This document shows positions 25,446-33,269 of a stretch of 64,000 bases of DNA, piece after piece. The number at the start of each line of letters is the position of its first letter. Position 1 is the first letter of the stretch. The translations under genes were made by a program, and so were the position numbers. Origin of the DNA: Streptomyces cellulosae (GTDB lineage: Bacteria > Actinomycetota > Actinomycetes > Streptomycetales > Streptomycetaceae); NCBI RefSeq assembly GCF_000721105.1, contig NZ_JOEV01000041.1:5535-69534 (forward strand). The letters run 5' to 3'. The notes below the pieces were generated by a model. It did no database searches. It saw only the letters and a program-made list of their open reading frames with translations, and had not been told where the DNA came from.

Positions 25446-25922
25446 TCAGGCACCGGTCGTGGAGCCGGGCCGGACGATCATCAGCACCGTGACGGTCGCC
25501 CACAGCAGATTGAACAGGCCGGTGAACATGGCGAGTTGAGCGGTGCTGCGCCGTTCGACGGGCTGGTCCGCGCTCAGCTGTGCCAGGAGTTCGTCCTGGC
25601 GGGGCAGAACGAAGGCGATCAGGATCCCCGCGGCCGCCGCGGTCAGCGCGATGGAGGTGACGAGCCAGCCGTCACCCAGGACACCCATGGCGCCCGCGGT
25701 GGCGAACCCGAGGACGGGCACGGCCAGTCCGAGGCCGGAGTAGACCCGGCAGATGCGGCGCAGCAGCCGCACGGTGCCGAGGCCCGCGGTGTCCGCTCCG
25801 TCGGCGCCGGAACCGGAGTGGGCGCGGCGTGCGGCGGGTGGGAACATGCTGGCCGCGACGGTGACCGGCCCGACGGCGACGATGGCGGCCAGGACGTGCA
25901 GAGTCAGCAGGAACTTGGTCAT
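25446..25922 (-). CDS. DUF2269-like integral membrane protein
   Basis: 158 residues from ATG at 25922 (M-T-K-F-L-L-T-L-H-V-L-A-A); an upstream start at 25952 would only add a polar decapeptide. Four membrane helices are visible: residues ~3-25, ~60-80, ~85-108 and ~130-152. A short charged, Gly/Asp-rich loop separates the first two. The L-H-V-L-A-A-I-V-A-V-G-P start fits the DUF2269 family of predicted membrane proteins of unknown function. Confidence 0.7.
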   Translation of the reverse strand: MTKFLLTLHVLAAIVAVGPVTVAASMFPPAARRAHSGSGADGADTAGLGTVRLLRRICRVYSGLGLAVPVLGFATAGAMGVLGDGWLVTSIALTAAAAGILIAFVLPRQDELLAQLSADQPVERRSTAQLAMFTGLFNLLWATVTVLMIVRPGSTTGA

Positions 25923-26113
25923 GAAGGGCGAGTCCTCAGGGGCGTCGGTCAACGGGGCCCGCCCACCCTAGGAAGCCCCGGAGTGATCACACAGGGGCGG
26001 AAACGACAGGTTCCAACGGATTCTCGCCAACGCCTTGTCCAGGGATCACGCCCCCGGCATCTCTCCCTGCGGGGGTGGTCGGGCCTGGCGGGAATCCGCC
26101 TATGGTGGCGTTC

Positions 26114-27088
26114 ATGCACACGGTGGCGATCCTCGCTCTCGATCAGGTGGTGCCGTTCGACATGGCGGCGCCCATGCAGGCCTTCGACTGGACGCGGCTG
26201 CCCGACGGCCGCCGTCCCTACCGGGTGCGCCTGTGCGCCGAGACCACCGAGGTGCGTGCCGACGGCGGCTTCGGGCTGCGGGTCGACCGGGGCCTGGACG
26301 CACTGGCGGAGGCCGACACGGTCATTGTGCCGGGCTGCTCCCCCGACGCCCCGCCGCCCTCGGCCGCCGTGATCGCGGCCCTGCGACAGGCCGCCGCGGC
26401 GGGAACCCGGATCGCGTCCGTGTGCGTGGGCGCCTTCGTGCTGGCTCAGGCCGGACTGCTCGACGGACTCGGCGCCACCACGCACTGGGTGGCCGCCGAC
26501 GACCTGGCCCGCCGTTTTCCACGCGTCGACGTGCGGCCGGACGTGCTCTACGTCGACAACGGGCAGATCCTCACCTCTGCCGGAGCCGCCGCGGCCCTGG
26601 ACATGTGCCTGCACATGATCCGCCGGGACCTGGGTTCGGCCGTCGCCGCCCACTCGGCCCGGATGTCGGTGATGCCGCTGGAGCGGGAGGGCGGCCAGGC
26701 CCAGTTCATCGTGCACGAGCACCCGCCCGTACCGCGGGGCTCGGCCCTGGAGCCGGTCCTGGAGTGGATCGAGGACAACCTGGCCCAGGAGGTCACCCTG
26801 GCGGCGTTGGCGGCCCACTCGGGGATGAGCGAGCGCACCTTCAGCCGCCGTTTCCGCGAGCAGACGGGCACCACTCCCCTGCAGTGGCTGCTCCGGGCCC
26901 GGGTACGGCGTGCCCAGTACCTGCTGGAGAACAGCGACCACCCGGTCGAACGGATCGCGCGGCAGGCGGGCTTCGGTTCCCCCACCTCGTTCCGCGAGCG
27001 GTTCCGCCGCGTGGCCGGCACCACGCCCCAGGCGTACCGGGCCGCGTTTCACGCGAGGGCGCTCGCCGTCCCCGAGCCGCGCCCCTGA
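26114..27088 (+). CDS. GlxA-type AraC family regulator with DJ-1/PfpI domain
   Basis: 324 residues. Residues ~1-185 form a DJ-1/PfpI-like domain (V-I-V-P-G-C near 75; A-S-V-C-V-G-A-F nucleophile-elbow Cys near 107). Residues ~215-310 contain two AraC helix-turn-helix motifs: L-A-A-L-A-A-H-S-G-M-S-E-R-T-F-S-R-R-F and I-A-R-Q-A-G-F-G-S-P-T-S-F-R-E-R-F. ATG at 26114 has GGTGG 5 nt upstream; ATG at 26102 is also in frame. GlxA-like regulators sense small metabolites and often control neighbouring genes; the target here is unclear. Confidence 0.9.
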   Translation: MHTVAILALDQVVPFDMAAPMQAFDWTRLPDGRRPYRVRLCAETTEVRADGGFGLRVDRGLDALAEADTVIVPGCSPDAPPPSAAVIAALRQAAAAGTRIASVCVGAFVLAQAGLLDGLGATTHWVAADDLARRFPRVDVRPDVLYVDNGQILTSAGAAAALDMCLHMIRRDLGSAVAAHSARMSVMPLEREGGQAQFIVHEHPPVPRGSALEPVLEWIEDNLAQEVTLAALAAHSGMSERTFSRRFREQTGTTPLQWLLRARVRRAQYLLENSDHPVERIARQAGFGSPTSFRERFRRVAGTTPQAYRAAFHARALAVPEPRP

Positions 27089-27125
27089 CAGAACCGTTCC
27101 GGCGCGGCACGGGGACGGCACGACC

Positions 27126-27395
27126 TCACACGGCGAGCCGCAGCCCGTCCTCCCCGCCCTTCTCCGCCGGGGTGGTGGCGGGGGTGGTCGCCGTGGTCCC
27201 GGCGGACAGGAGCAGGGCGTCCGCCTTGGCGACCGCCTCGTGGATGTCGGTGGCCGCCATCATCACGCACAGCGTGTAGGTGACGTCCTCCAGTTCACGT
27301 GCCGTCGCCTCCCTTTCCCTCTCCGCCTGAGCGATCCGCAGCGATGCGTATCGAGTCAGCAGCTTCCTGACGACCTTCGGGTCCGGAACGAGCAC
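27126..27395 (-). CDS. DUF5133 small regulatory-type protein
   Basis: 89 residues from GTG at 27395, preceded by GAGAGGGG with 7-nt spacing. The sequence L-V-P-D-P-K-V-V-R-K-L-L-T-R-Y-A-S-L-R followed by R-E-L-E-D-V-T-Y-T-L-C-V-M-M and an A-V-A-K-A-D-A-L helix is the DUF5133 pattern of streptomycetes. The tail is Thr/Ala-rich. These proteins are small, helical and cytoplasmic with no known biochemistry. Confidence 0.75.
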   Translation of the reverse strand: MLVPDPKVVRKLLTRYASLRIAQAEREREATARELEDVTYTLCVMMAATDIHEAVAKADALLLSAGTTATTPATTPAEKGGEDGLRLAV

Positions 27396-27527
27396 GTAGC
27401 GCCCCTCTCTCGAGTTTTCACCGCGTATGCCCGAACGACGGCGGACCATTCACCTCCGGCGCTCCCCGGCGCACAATTGGCGCAATTCCATTACTTCCTG
27501 CCCGACTTCCGCGCCGGGCGTACGCCG

Positions 27528-28180
27528 TCAGGCGAGCCGCCCGCTGTGCGGCGCCGTGTACGCCCCTCTCCGGCGAGGGAGTTCGTCGTCGGCGCCGATC
27601 TCATGGATCCGGCCCTGTCCCCTCACCACGATCCGGTCGGCACCCCGCACGGCGGACGGGCGGTGCGCCACCACGACCGTGGTGCGCCTGCGCAACAGCC
27701 GGGCGCGCGCCTGCGATCGGCTGTCCAGGTCGGAGGCCGCCTCGTCCAGGACCAGGACGCGGGGATCGCGGATCAGGGCGTGGGCGATGGCGAGGCGTTG
27801 CCCGCCGGAGAGCCGGGCACCGCGCTCACCGACCGGGGGGTCGAGACCCTGCGGGAGCCGGTCGAGGCTGCTGCATCCGCGTGCACACCGCGGACCTGAG
27901 GCCGGTGCCCCATGCGGCGCACAGTGCCGTACAGGAGGCGGACGTCGAGGAGGTGCAGCGGATGGTTGACGAGCAGGATGAACAGGAGGACGCCGGTGCT
28001 GGTCCACAGCCGTGAGACCGGCTGGTGCTGGACGACGGTGTCGATGACGGACGCGGTGATCAGCGGCAGCAGCCAGCCGGGGCTGTGCTTGGCCGTGAGG
28101 ACACCGGCCGCTGCCGCGAGGCGGTGCCGGTCGGCCAGGAACAGGTACGCGAGGATGCCCCTGGCGGGCGAGGGCCACAC
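27528..28180 (-). pseudogene. decayed ABC exporter: start of TM domain joined to end of ATPase
   Basis: In transcription order, the frame ending at 27773 encodes the beginning of an exporter TM domain (Y-L-F-L-A-D-R-H-R-L-A-A-A ... L-L-Y-G-T-V-R-R-M-G-H-R), then loses sense near 27890. From there another frame encodes only the end of an ATP-binding domain: R-L-P-Q-G-L-D-P-P-V-G-E-R-G, signature L-S-G-G-Q, Walker B V-L-V-L-D-E-A, and V-V-A-H-R-P. Walker A and most of both domains (roughly 400 residues) are missing, the frame is broken, and two residues usual after the signature are absent. It cannot make a working transporter. No IS trace is visible at the junction. Confidence 0.85.
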
Positions 28181-28229
28181 CGGTGACGGGGAGAGACCTT
28201 CGGGAGGGGTGGGGTACGGCGGCGGGGCG

Positions 28230-28802
28230 TCACTCGCCGAGGGTGCGGGCGAGTTCCGTGGTCGCTCGGGCGATCTCGGTGTCCTCCTCGGCCAGCAGCC
28301 GCCGCAGGGCGCCCCGCCGGTCCCGGACCGCCTGCCGGGCCTTGCGCTCCCACACGACGTGGTTCTCGCTGTGGTTGAGCAGCTTCGGGTAGACGGCGGC
28401 CGTGTTCTCCCACTGCCGGGCGTCGGCGATGCTCCTGAGCAGCTGGATGATCTCCGCGCGGCAGGTCACATGGGGCAGTTGGGCGAGTTCCCAGAGGAAG
28501 GGGACCGTGGCGGCCGTCGCCTGTTCCACCACGAAGCCGTACTGACAGATACGGGTGCGCAGATCGGCGAGGGCGGCCCGGGCGGTCTCGGGGTCCCCGC
28601 AGGCCACGGTGGTGAGCAGCAGGGGGATGGCGGCGGCGCAGCCGGTGGAGTCCCGTATCTCGCGCCACGGAACCCGGTCCAGGGCCGCCAGGGACGTGTT
28701 CCTGGCCACCCCGGTCGGCGGCTGGTGGGGGTCGGTGCGCTCGGTGCCCTGTCGGTGCGTCGGAGCGGTGCGCATGGCGTGGGACCTTTCGGCGGCGGTC
28801 AT
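28230..28802 (-). CDS. helical hypothetical protein coupled to the anti-sigma-like ATPase gene
   Basis: 190 residues if started at ATG 28802, which overlaps the stop of the upstream gene (ATGA). ATG 28775 is an alternative with GAAAGG upstream. The sequence is all-helical with HEAT-like regular spacing (C-A-A-A-I-P-L-L-L-T-T-V; A-A-L-A-D-L-R-T-R-I; V-T-C-R-A-E-I-I-Q-L-L-R-S-I). No signal peptide or membrane segment. I recognise no family. Coupling suggests it works with the ATPase. Confidence 0.65.
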   Translation of the reverse strand: MTAAERSHAMRTAPTHRQGTERTDPHQPPTGVARNTSLAALDRVPWREIRDSTGCAAAIPLLLTTVACGDPETARAALADLRTRICQYGFVVEQATAATVPFLWELAQLPHVTCRAEIIQLLRSIADARQWENTAAVYPKLLNHSENHVVWERKARQAVRDRRGALRRLLAEEDTEIARATTELARTLGE

Positions 28803-29368
28803 ACCGGTGAGGGGGGAGGGCAGGTCGACAGCCTGGCCCAGACGGTCTTGCCGGCCGGGGGGTTCGGGGTCCAGCCCCATTCCTCGGCGAGGGCGTCGAC
28901 GATGAAAAGGCCCCGGCCGTGCTCCAGCAGGGCAAAACAGTCGGGGGCCCTGAACTCGGGCAGGTCGTCACCGGGGTCGGAGACGGTGAGCAGCACATGG
29001 GCGGGGTCGAACAGGATGCCCAGCCAGACCTCCGCCTCGGTCGTGGCGGCGCCAACCGTGTGGGCCACGGCGTTGGCGGCGAGTTCGGTGATCACGAGCG
29101 CGGCGTCGTCGCCGCGGTGGCCGAGCGACCAGCACCCCAGGGTGTCCCGGGTGAAGGCCCGGGCCAGCGCGAATCCTTCAGCGCTGCATCTGACGCGCAG
29201 GGCGGCGGAGGTGGGGATGTCGCTCGGCAGCGCCGGCCTCAGGGCCGGCCACGCACGGGATTCCACCGTGCGCGGCTGCGGCGGGAGCCCGTCGGCCAGG
29301 GCCGCCGCGCTCGTGCCGGGCGCGGCCCGGCCCGGCTGCCGGAGCACGGGGTTCGCAGGTGATGACAC
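28799..29368 (-). CDS. anti-sigma-factor-like ATP-binding protein (HATPase_c)
   Basis: 189 residues from GTG at 29368 (AGGGAG 6 nt upstream), preferred to ATG 29389, which has no ribosome site. The Bergerat fold motifs are A-L-V-I-T-E-L-A-A-N-A-V-A-H-T (N box), T-V-S-D-P-G-D-D-L-P and H-G-R-G-L-F-I-V-D-A-L-A-E-E-W-G-W. A disordered ~50-residue N-terminus precedes them. In streptomycetes such RsbW-like proteins pair with DUF397 and WhiJ-type XRE proteins, both found divergently here. Whether it binds a sigma factor is not known. Confidence 0.88.
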   Translation of the reverse strand: MSSPANPVLRQPGRAAPGTSAAALADGLPPQPRTVESRAWPALRPALPSDIPTSAALRVRCSAEGFALARAFTRDTLGCWSLGHRGDDAALVITELAANAVAHTVGAATTEAEVWLGILFDPAHVLLTVSDPGDDLPEFRAPDCFALLEHGRGLFIVDALAEEWGWTPNPPAGKTVWARLSTCPPPSPV

Positions 29369-29428
29369 GGCATCTCCCTGATGCGACATCAAGAACGGGG
29401 CGTTCCCAGGGGGGTTGACGCCGTAGCT

Positions 29429-29458
29429 ATTATCCACGCAGACAGCGTCAGCGTGCAA
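29429..29458 (-). promoter_or_regulatory. sigma-70-type promoter for the 29368 gene
   Basis: Read on the minus strand: TTGCAC (-35, at 29458-29453), 18-bp spacer, GATAAT (-10, at 29434-29429). It lies 61 bp upstream of the GTG start. The -35 sits inside the repeated AATTGCACGA element, so a protein bound there would block it. Confidence 0.6.
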
Positions 29459-29478
29459 TTGCACGAGAAATTGCACGA
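29453..29478. promoter_or_regulatory. probable operator of the WhiJ-like system
   Basis: GTGCAATTGCAC (29453-29464) is a perfect 12-bp palindrome. The decamer AATTGCACGA occurs at 29457-29466 and again at 29469-29478, giving a 12-bp phase of about one helical turn. It is an AT-rich island between the divergent ATPase and DUF397 genes. The nearby XRE protein is the likely binder, by position only. Confidence 0.6.
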
Positions 29479-29588
29479 AAGACAGGTGGGACGGAAGAGA
29501 CCGGGGGAACCCGTCCCTGCCCCGTCCGGGCGGGCCGGGCGGCCGGGCACGGCGCCCGGCGAGGAACGTGAACAGCAAGGAGACTGCG

Positions 29589-29819
29589 GTGCCACCAGTG
29601 CGGAACGGAGTGCGGGCGAGTTCGCTGGACGTCCGCTGGATCAAGAGCCGGCACAGCAACGCCGAGGGCAACTGTGTCGAAGTGGCCACACTGGTCGACG
29701 GGGGTGTCGCGATGCGCAACTCCCGTGATCCCGACGGGCCGGCGCTCGTCTACACGCCGGCCGAGGTGGCTGCGTTCGTCGCCGGAGCGAAGGAGGGCGA
29801 GTTCGACCATCTCCTGTGA
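29589..29819 (+). CDS. DUF397 protein
   Basis: 76 residues from GTG at 29589 with AAGGAG 6 nt upstream; an earlier GTG at 29568 lacks a site. The core W-I-K-S-R-H-S-N-A-E-G-N-C-V-E-V-A and V-A-M-R-N-S-R-D-P-D-G-P-A-L, then T-P-A-E-V-A-A-F-V-A-G-A-K-E-G-E-F-D, is the DUF397 signature. These small proteins are encoded next to WhiJ-like XRE regulators and are thought to act as their partners or antagonists. Confidence 0.93.
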   Translation: MPPVRNGVRASSLDVRWIKSRHSNAEGNCVEVATLVDGGVAMRNSRDPDGPALVYTPAEVAAFVAGAKEGEFDHLL

Positions 29820-29836
29820 GGGAGTGGTCAACTCCC
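29820..29836 (+). other. short hairpin between DUF397 and XRE genes
   Basis: GGGAGT and ACTCCC separated by 5 nt, starting at the last base of the DUF397 stop codon. It may be a weak terminator or an operator; the XRE gene starts 82 bp later. Confidence 0.4.
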
Positions 29837-29918
29837 TTGCGCAGGCGGGTCGCTGCGGTGCGACACTACGGAGTGCGATAGTCTGAGTCGTCTCTGTGCC
29901 GGTTTACTGGGAGTCAAG

Positions 29919-30836
29919 ATGTCCCCCGAGTCGCATCGCATCTCCCGCCTGCAGCCGTACCTGGACCGGCCCGAGCCGGCTCCCACTTTGCTGAAGATGC
30001 TGGTCGGCGTGCAGCTGGCGGGTTTCCGCGAGGACGCCGACCTCACTCAGGAGCAGGCGGCGCGGGCCCTCAGGTTCAGCCCCGCGAAGCTGTCACGCAT
30101 CGAGTCGGGCAAGGGCCGGCGGCCCCCGACGGAGACCGACGTCCGCGCGCTGCTGGAGCTGTACGGCACCGACGAGTACGAGGCGTCGATGCTCCTCAAG
30201 CTGCTCCGGCGCGCCGGTGAGCCGGGCTGGTGGCAGCGCTACGACAAGCGGTTGATGCCCGAGTGGTTCGACCGTCTGGTCGGACTGCAGGAGGCCGCCG
30301 CCGCGATCCGTACGTTCGAGATCCAGTACGTGCCGGGCCTGTTGCAGACCGCGGACTACACCCGGGCGGTGGTGGAGCGGGGTCTGCCCTCGGCGGCCGA
30401 GAGCGAGGTACGGCGCCGGGTCGAACTGCGCACCCGCCGGGCGCAGTTGCTGGAGCGGACCGACCCGCCGCAACTGTGGGCGGTCCTCGACGAGTCGGTG
30501 CTGCTGCGGGTCCTGGGCAGCCGCGAGGTGATGCGGGACCAGCTCGGGCATCTGGTCAAGATGGCTCAACGTCCCCATGTGACGGTGCAGATCGTCCCGC
30601 TGGACGTGACGGCCGCCTCGGCTCCGTCCATCCCGATCACCTACCTCCGCTTCGGCGGCCTCGACCTGCCCGACGTGGTCTACCTGGAGCACATAAAGAG
30701 CGCCAACTTCCTCGAGGACCGCGACGAGACGGAGGAGTACCGGCTCGCCCTCGACCGACTGGCCGACGAGGCGCTCGAACCCCGGGAGTCCCTGCGGTTG
30801 CTGGAGGACACCATGAAGCAGCGCTACGGCGGCTGA
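29919..30836 (+). CDS. WhiJ-type XRE family regulator (HTH plus DUF5753)
   Basis: 305 residues. An XRE helix-turn-helix occupies residues ~28-85 (D-L-T-Q-E-Q-A-A-R-A-L-R-F-S-P-A-K-L-S-R-I-E-S-G). The DUF5753 sensor domain begins near 105 (L-Q-E-A-A-A-A-I-R-T-F-E-I-Q-Y-V-P-G-L-L-Q-T-A-D-Y-T-R-A) and runs to the end. This architecture is that of S. coelicolor WhiJ and its paralogues, which influence development. It probably binds the palindrome/repeat region at 29453-29478 and is modulated by the DUF397 partner. A GATAGT at 29876-29881 may be its -10. Confidence 0.92.
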   Translation: MSPESHRISRLQPYLDRPEPAPTLLKMLVGVQLAGFREDADLTQEQAARALRFSPAKLSRIESGKGRRPPTETDVRALLELYGTDEYEASMLLKLLRRAGEPGWWQRYDKRLMPEWFDRLVGLQEAAAAIRTFEIQYVPGLLQTADYTRAVVERGLPSAAESEVRRRVELRTRRAQLLERTDPPQLWAVLDESVLLRVLGSREVMRDQLGHLVKMAQRPHVTVQIVPLDVTAASAPSIPITYLRFGGLDLPDVVYLEHIKSANFLEDRDETEEYRLALDRLADEALEPRESLRLLEDTMKQRYGG

Positions 30837-30852
30837 GCCTCGGCGCACACGA

Positions 30853-30881
30853 ACGCCCCCCACGCCCGGCGTGGGGGGCGT
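30853..30881. terminator. bidirectional terminator
   Basis: An 11-bp perfect stem (ACGCCCCCCAC at 30853-30863, GTGGGGGGCGT at 30871-30881) with a 7-nt loop, between the convergent XRE and methyltransferase genes. Confidence 0.88.
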
Positions 30882-30904
30882 CGTCGTCGGCGCGACCGCG
30901 CGGG

Positions 30905-31723
30905 CTAGACGACCCGGGCCACGCCGCCGAACTCGATCCACTCGCGGGTGAGCTGACGGGGGGCCACCTCGGAGTCGGGCCGCCAGGTGGAGACCTCCAC
31001 CAGACCGGGGTCGAGGATCTCCATGCCCTCGAACCACTCCGCCACGTCCTTCTCCTGGCGGACCCGGCCCCAGTGGCCCTGGGTCGCCCGGTCCATGAAG
31101 TCGGTGACGAACTTGCGGACCTCGGGGTCCTCGCTGACCAGCTGACACATCACCAGATAGCTGCCGGGCACCAGCCGTTCGGACACCCGGCGGACCACCG
31201 CGAGGGGCCCGTCCGTGTCACTGTCGGGGATGCAGTGCATCACCGAGTTGAAGAGCACGGCGACCGGCTGGGTGAAGTCGATCAGGCGCTCGGTGTCCGG
31301 GTGCGAGAAGATCGCGTCGGTCTCCCGCATGTCCGCGTGGATGACGGCGGTGCGCTCGTTCTGGTCCAGCAGCGCCCGGCCGTGGACCAGCACCATCGGG
31401 TCGTTGTCCACGTAGACGACATGGGTGTCCGGGTCGATGCGCTGGGCGACCTGGTGGACGTTGTCCTGGGTGGGCAGGCCGGATCCGTGGTCGAGGAACT
31501 GCCGGATTCCGTGGTCCTGTGCCAGCACCCTCACGACGCGCTGCAGAAATCGCCTGTTGTTCACGGCGAGGCGGCGGGTGCTGGGTACGACCTTGTCGAG
31601 TTCCTCGCACGCCGCCCGGTCGGCCGCGTAGTTGTCCTTGCCGCCCAGGTAGTGGTCGTACATCCGTGCGGCCGTGGGTACCGTGGCGTCGATCGACGTG
31701 GACAGCTGATTACCGGTCTGCAT
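30905..31723 (-). CDS. SAM-dependent methyltransferase, DUF574 (Methyltransf_19) family
   Basis: 272 residues from ATG at 31723 after GGGGGAAAG. The N-terminal P-T-A-A-R-M-Y-D-H-Y-L-G-G-K-D-N-Y-A-A-D signature, then Q-F-L-D-H-G-S-G-L-P-T (SAM loop) and V-V-Y-V-D-N-D-P-M-V-L define the DUF574 family, which is greatly expanded in streptomycetes. Its natural substrates are unknown. In several genomes members lie next to XRE/DUF397 loci, as here, though convergent and separated by a terminator. Confidence 0.93.
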   Translation of the reverse strand: MQTGNQLSTSIDATVPTAARMYDHYLGGKDNYAADRAACEELDKVVPSTRRLAVNNRRFLQRVVRVLAQDHGIRQFLDHGSGLPTQDNVHQVAQRIDPDTHVVYVDNDPMVLVHGRALLDQNERTAVIHADMRETDAIFSHPDTERLIDFTQPVAVLFNSVMHCIPDSDTDGPLAVVRRVSERLVPGSYLVMCQLVSEDPEVRKFVTDFMDRATQGHWGRVRQEKDVAEWFEGMEILDPGLVEVSTWRPDSEVAPRQLTREWIEFGGVARVV

Positions 31724-31921
31724 CTTTCCCCCAGCTTCGTGCCGCGCCAACTGGCCTGGCAGGACAGGGAGTCCATCCTAGGGACCCGGCGTTCGCCGGT
31801 GCCAGTCCTCGCACGAACCGTCCCCGAACGAACGACGGGGGTGAGCCCGGGGCGCACATCGTGCCCGCCGGTGTCCCGGTTTCGGGTGCGCACCCGTCCG
31901 GCGCGCACCCGGGCCCTTGGA

Positions 31922-32779
31922 TCAGGCCGCGTCCAGTTCCGCCACCTCGTCGGCGGTCAGGACGAGCTCCGTGGCGGCGGCCGAGTCCCGGATGGTCTCG
32001 GGGCGGCTCGCGCCCGGGATCGGCACGACCACAGGCGACTTGGCGAGCATCCAGGCCAGGCAGACGCGCTGCGGGCTCACTCCGCGGGACTGGGCGATCC
32101 GGTCGAAGGGGGCGTGCGCGGAGCCGAGTTCACCGGCCCGGGAGATGCCGCCGAGCGGGCTCCAGGGCAGGAAGGCGATGCCGAGCTCGTCGCACAGCCG
32201 CAGTTCCGGCTCACTGGAGCGGAAGGCCGGGGAGAACTGGTTCTGCACGGAGACCAGCCGGCCGCCGAGGATCTCGTGCGCCTGGCGGATCTGGTCCGGG
32301 TCGGCGTTGGAGATGCCGGCCATGCGGATCTTTCCCTCGTCGAGGAGGTCGCGGAGCGCGCCGACGGACTCCGCGTAGGGCACCTTCGGGTCGGGGCGGT
32401 GGAACTGGTAGAGCCCGACGGCCTCCACGCCGAGCCGGCGCAGGGAGGCCTCGCAGGCGGCCTTGAGGTGCTCGGGGCTCCCGTCCTGGGTCCAGCTTCC
32501 GTCGCCGGGGCGCAGATGGCCGCCCTTGGTGGCGACCAGGACGTCCCGGCCGCCATCGTGCGAGGCGAGGGCCTTGGCGATCAGGGTCTCGTTGTGGCCG
32601 ACGTCGTCGGCGTGCAGGTGGTAGGCGTCCGCGGTGTCGATCAGGGTGATGCCGGCGTCGAGAGCGGCGTGGATCGTGGCGAGGGAACGGGTCTCGTCCG
32701 GCCGCCCCTCGATGGACATGGGCATGGCGCCCAGGCCGATGGCGCTCACGTGGACATCACCGATACGGCGGGTGTGCAT
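31922..32779 (-). CDS. aldo/keto reductase
   Basis: 285 residues from ATG at 32779. The (beta/alpha)8 AKR features are present: I-G-L-G-A-M at the start, D-T-A-D-A-Y (catalytic Asp and Tyr) near residue 50, a Lys in V-A-T-K-G-G near 84 and a His in Y-Q-F-H-R-P near 125. The C-terminal I-P-G-A-S-R-P segment binds NADPH. General carbonyl reductase; substrate unknown. Expressed divergently from the Gfo/Idh/MocA oxidoreductase. Confidence 0.92.
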   Translation of the reverse strand: MHTRRIGDVHVSAIGLGAMPMSIEGRPDETRSLATIHAALDAGITLIDTADAYHLHADDVGHNETLIAKALASHDGGRDVLVATKGGHLRPGDGSWTQDGSPEHLKAACEASLRRLGVEAVGLYQFHRPDPKVPYAESVGALRDLLDEGKIRMAGISNADPDQIRQAHEILGGRLVSVQNQFSPAFRSSEPELRLCDELGIAFLPWSPLGGISRAGELGSAHAPFDRIAQSRGVSPQRVCLAWMLAKSPVVVPIPGASRPETIRDSAAATELVLTADEVAELDAA

Positions 32780-33269
32780 GGGCTCGTGACCTCTTTCGGC
32801 TGTCTCGCGGAACCGATACGGAACGTGTGCGGAACCGATGAGTCCGAGGCTCCCGGCTCGGGGTGCGGTCGCCGTCGGACACGCTCCAGCCTCGTGCCCC
32901 GTACCCCGAAGGTCCAATAGAAGAATGAGAACGGATTCAGCACCCGGACCGATGAATCCCGGAATGAATCCCGGTCCGTGAGGGTCGCGGTCCGAGGCAG
33001 GACACGTCGGGCGGCAGCGGCGCATCAGGCTGACCACGGCGACACTTCCGGCAGCGGCGCCGCGGGACGACCGGGGCAGTCGCCCGCGTCCGCGGCCAGG
33101 CGGGAAGTCGGTCGCCGCCCGCCGCCACGTGGGCAGCGGCGCACCGGCACCACGTCCACCGGGCGACCGGGGCTTCGCGTCCGCCCCACCCGTGTGAAAC
33201 GCTCGGCGTCGACCGGTCGCCCCTCCGCCTCCGGTTCTCACCAGGTCGTACGGCGTGAAAGGCGGCGGT
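32780..33269. other. 490-bp divergent intergenic region with inverted and direct repeats
   Basis: No gene is convincing here. CGGACCG (32945-32951) and CGGTCCG (32972-32978) form an inverted repeat enclosing two direct copies of ATGAATCCCGG, an arrangement that could be an operator or a hairpin. The AT-richer stretch around 32915-32940 is the likely location of the aldo/keto reductase promoter. The remainder to 33230 is Arg/Pro-coding-like low-complexity sequence on both strands. Confidence 0.5.

Noticed and set aside
30230..32920. 896-codon plus-strand open frame
   Set aside because: Runs through the XRE gene in another frame and antisense to two minus-strand genes that have clear families.
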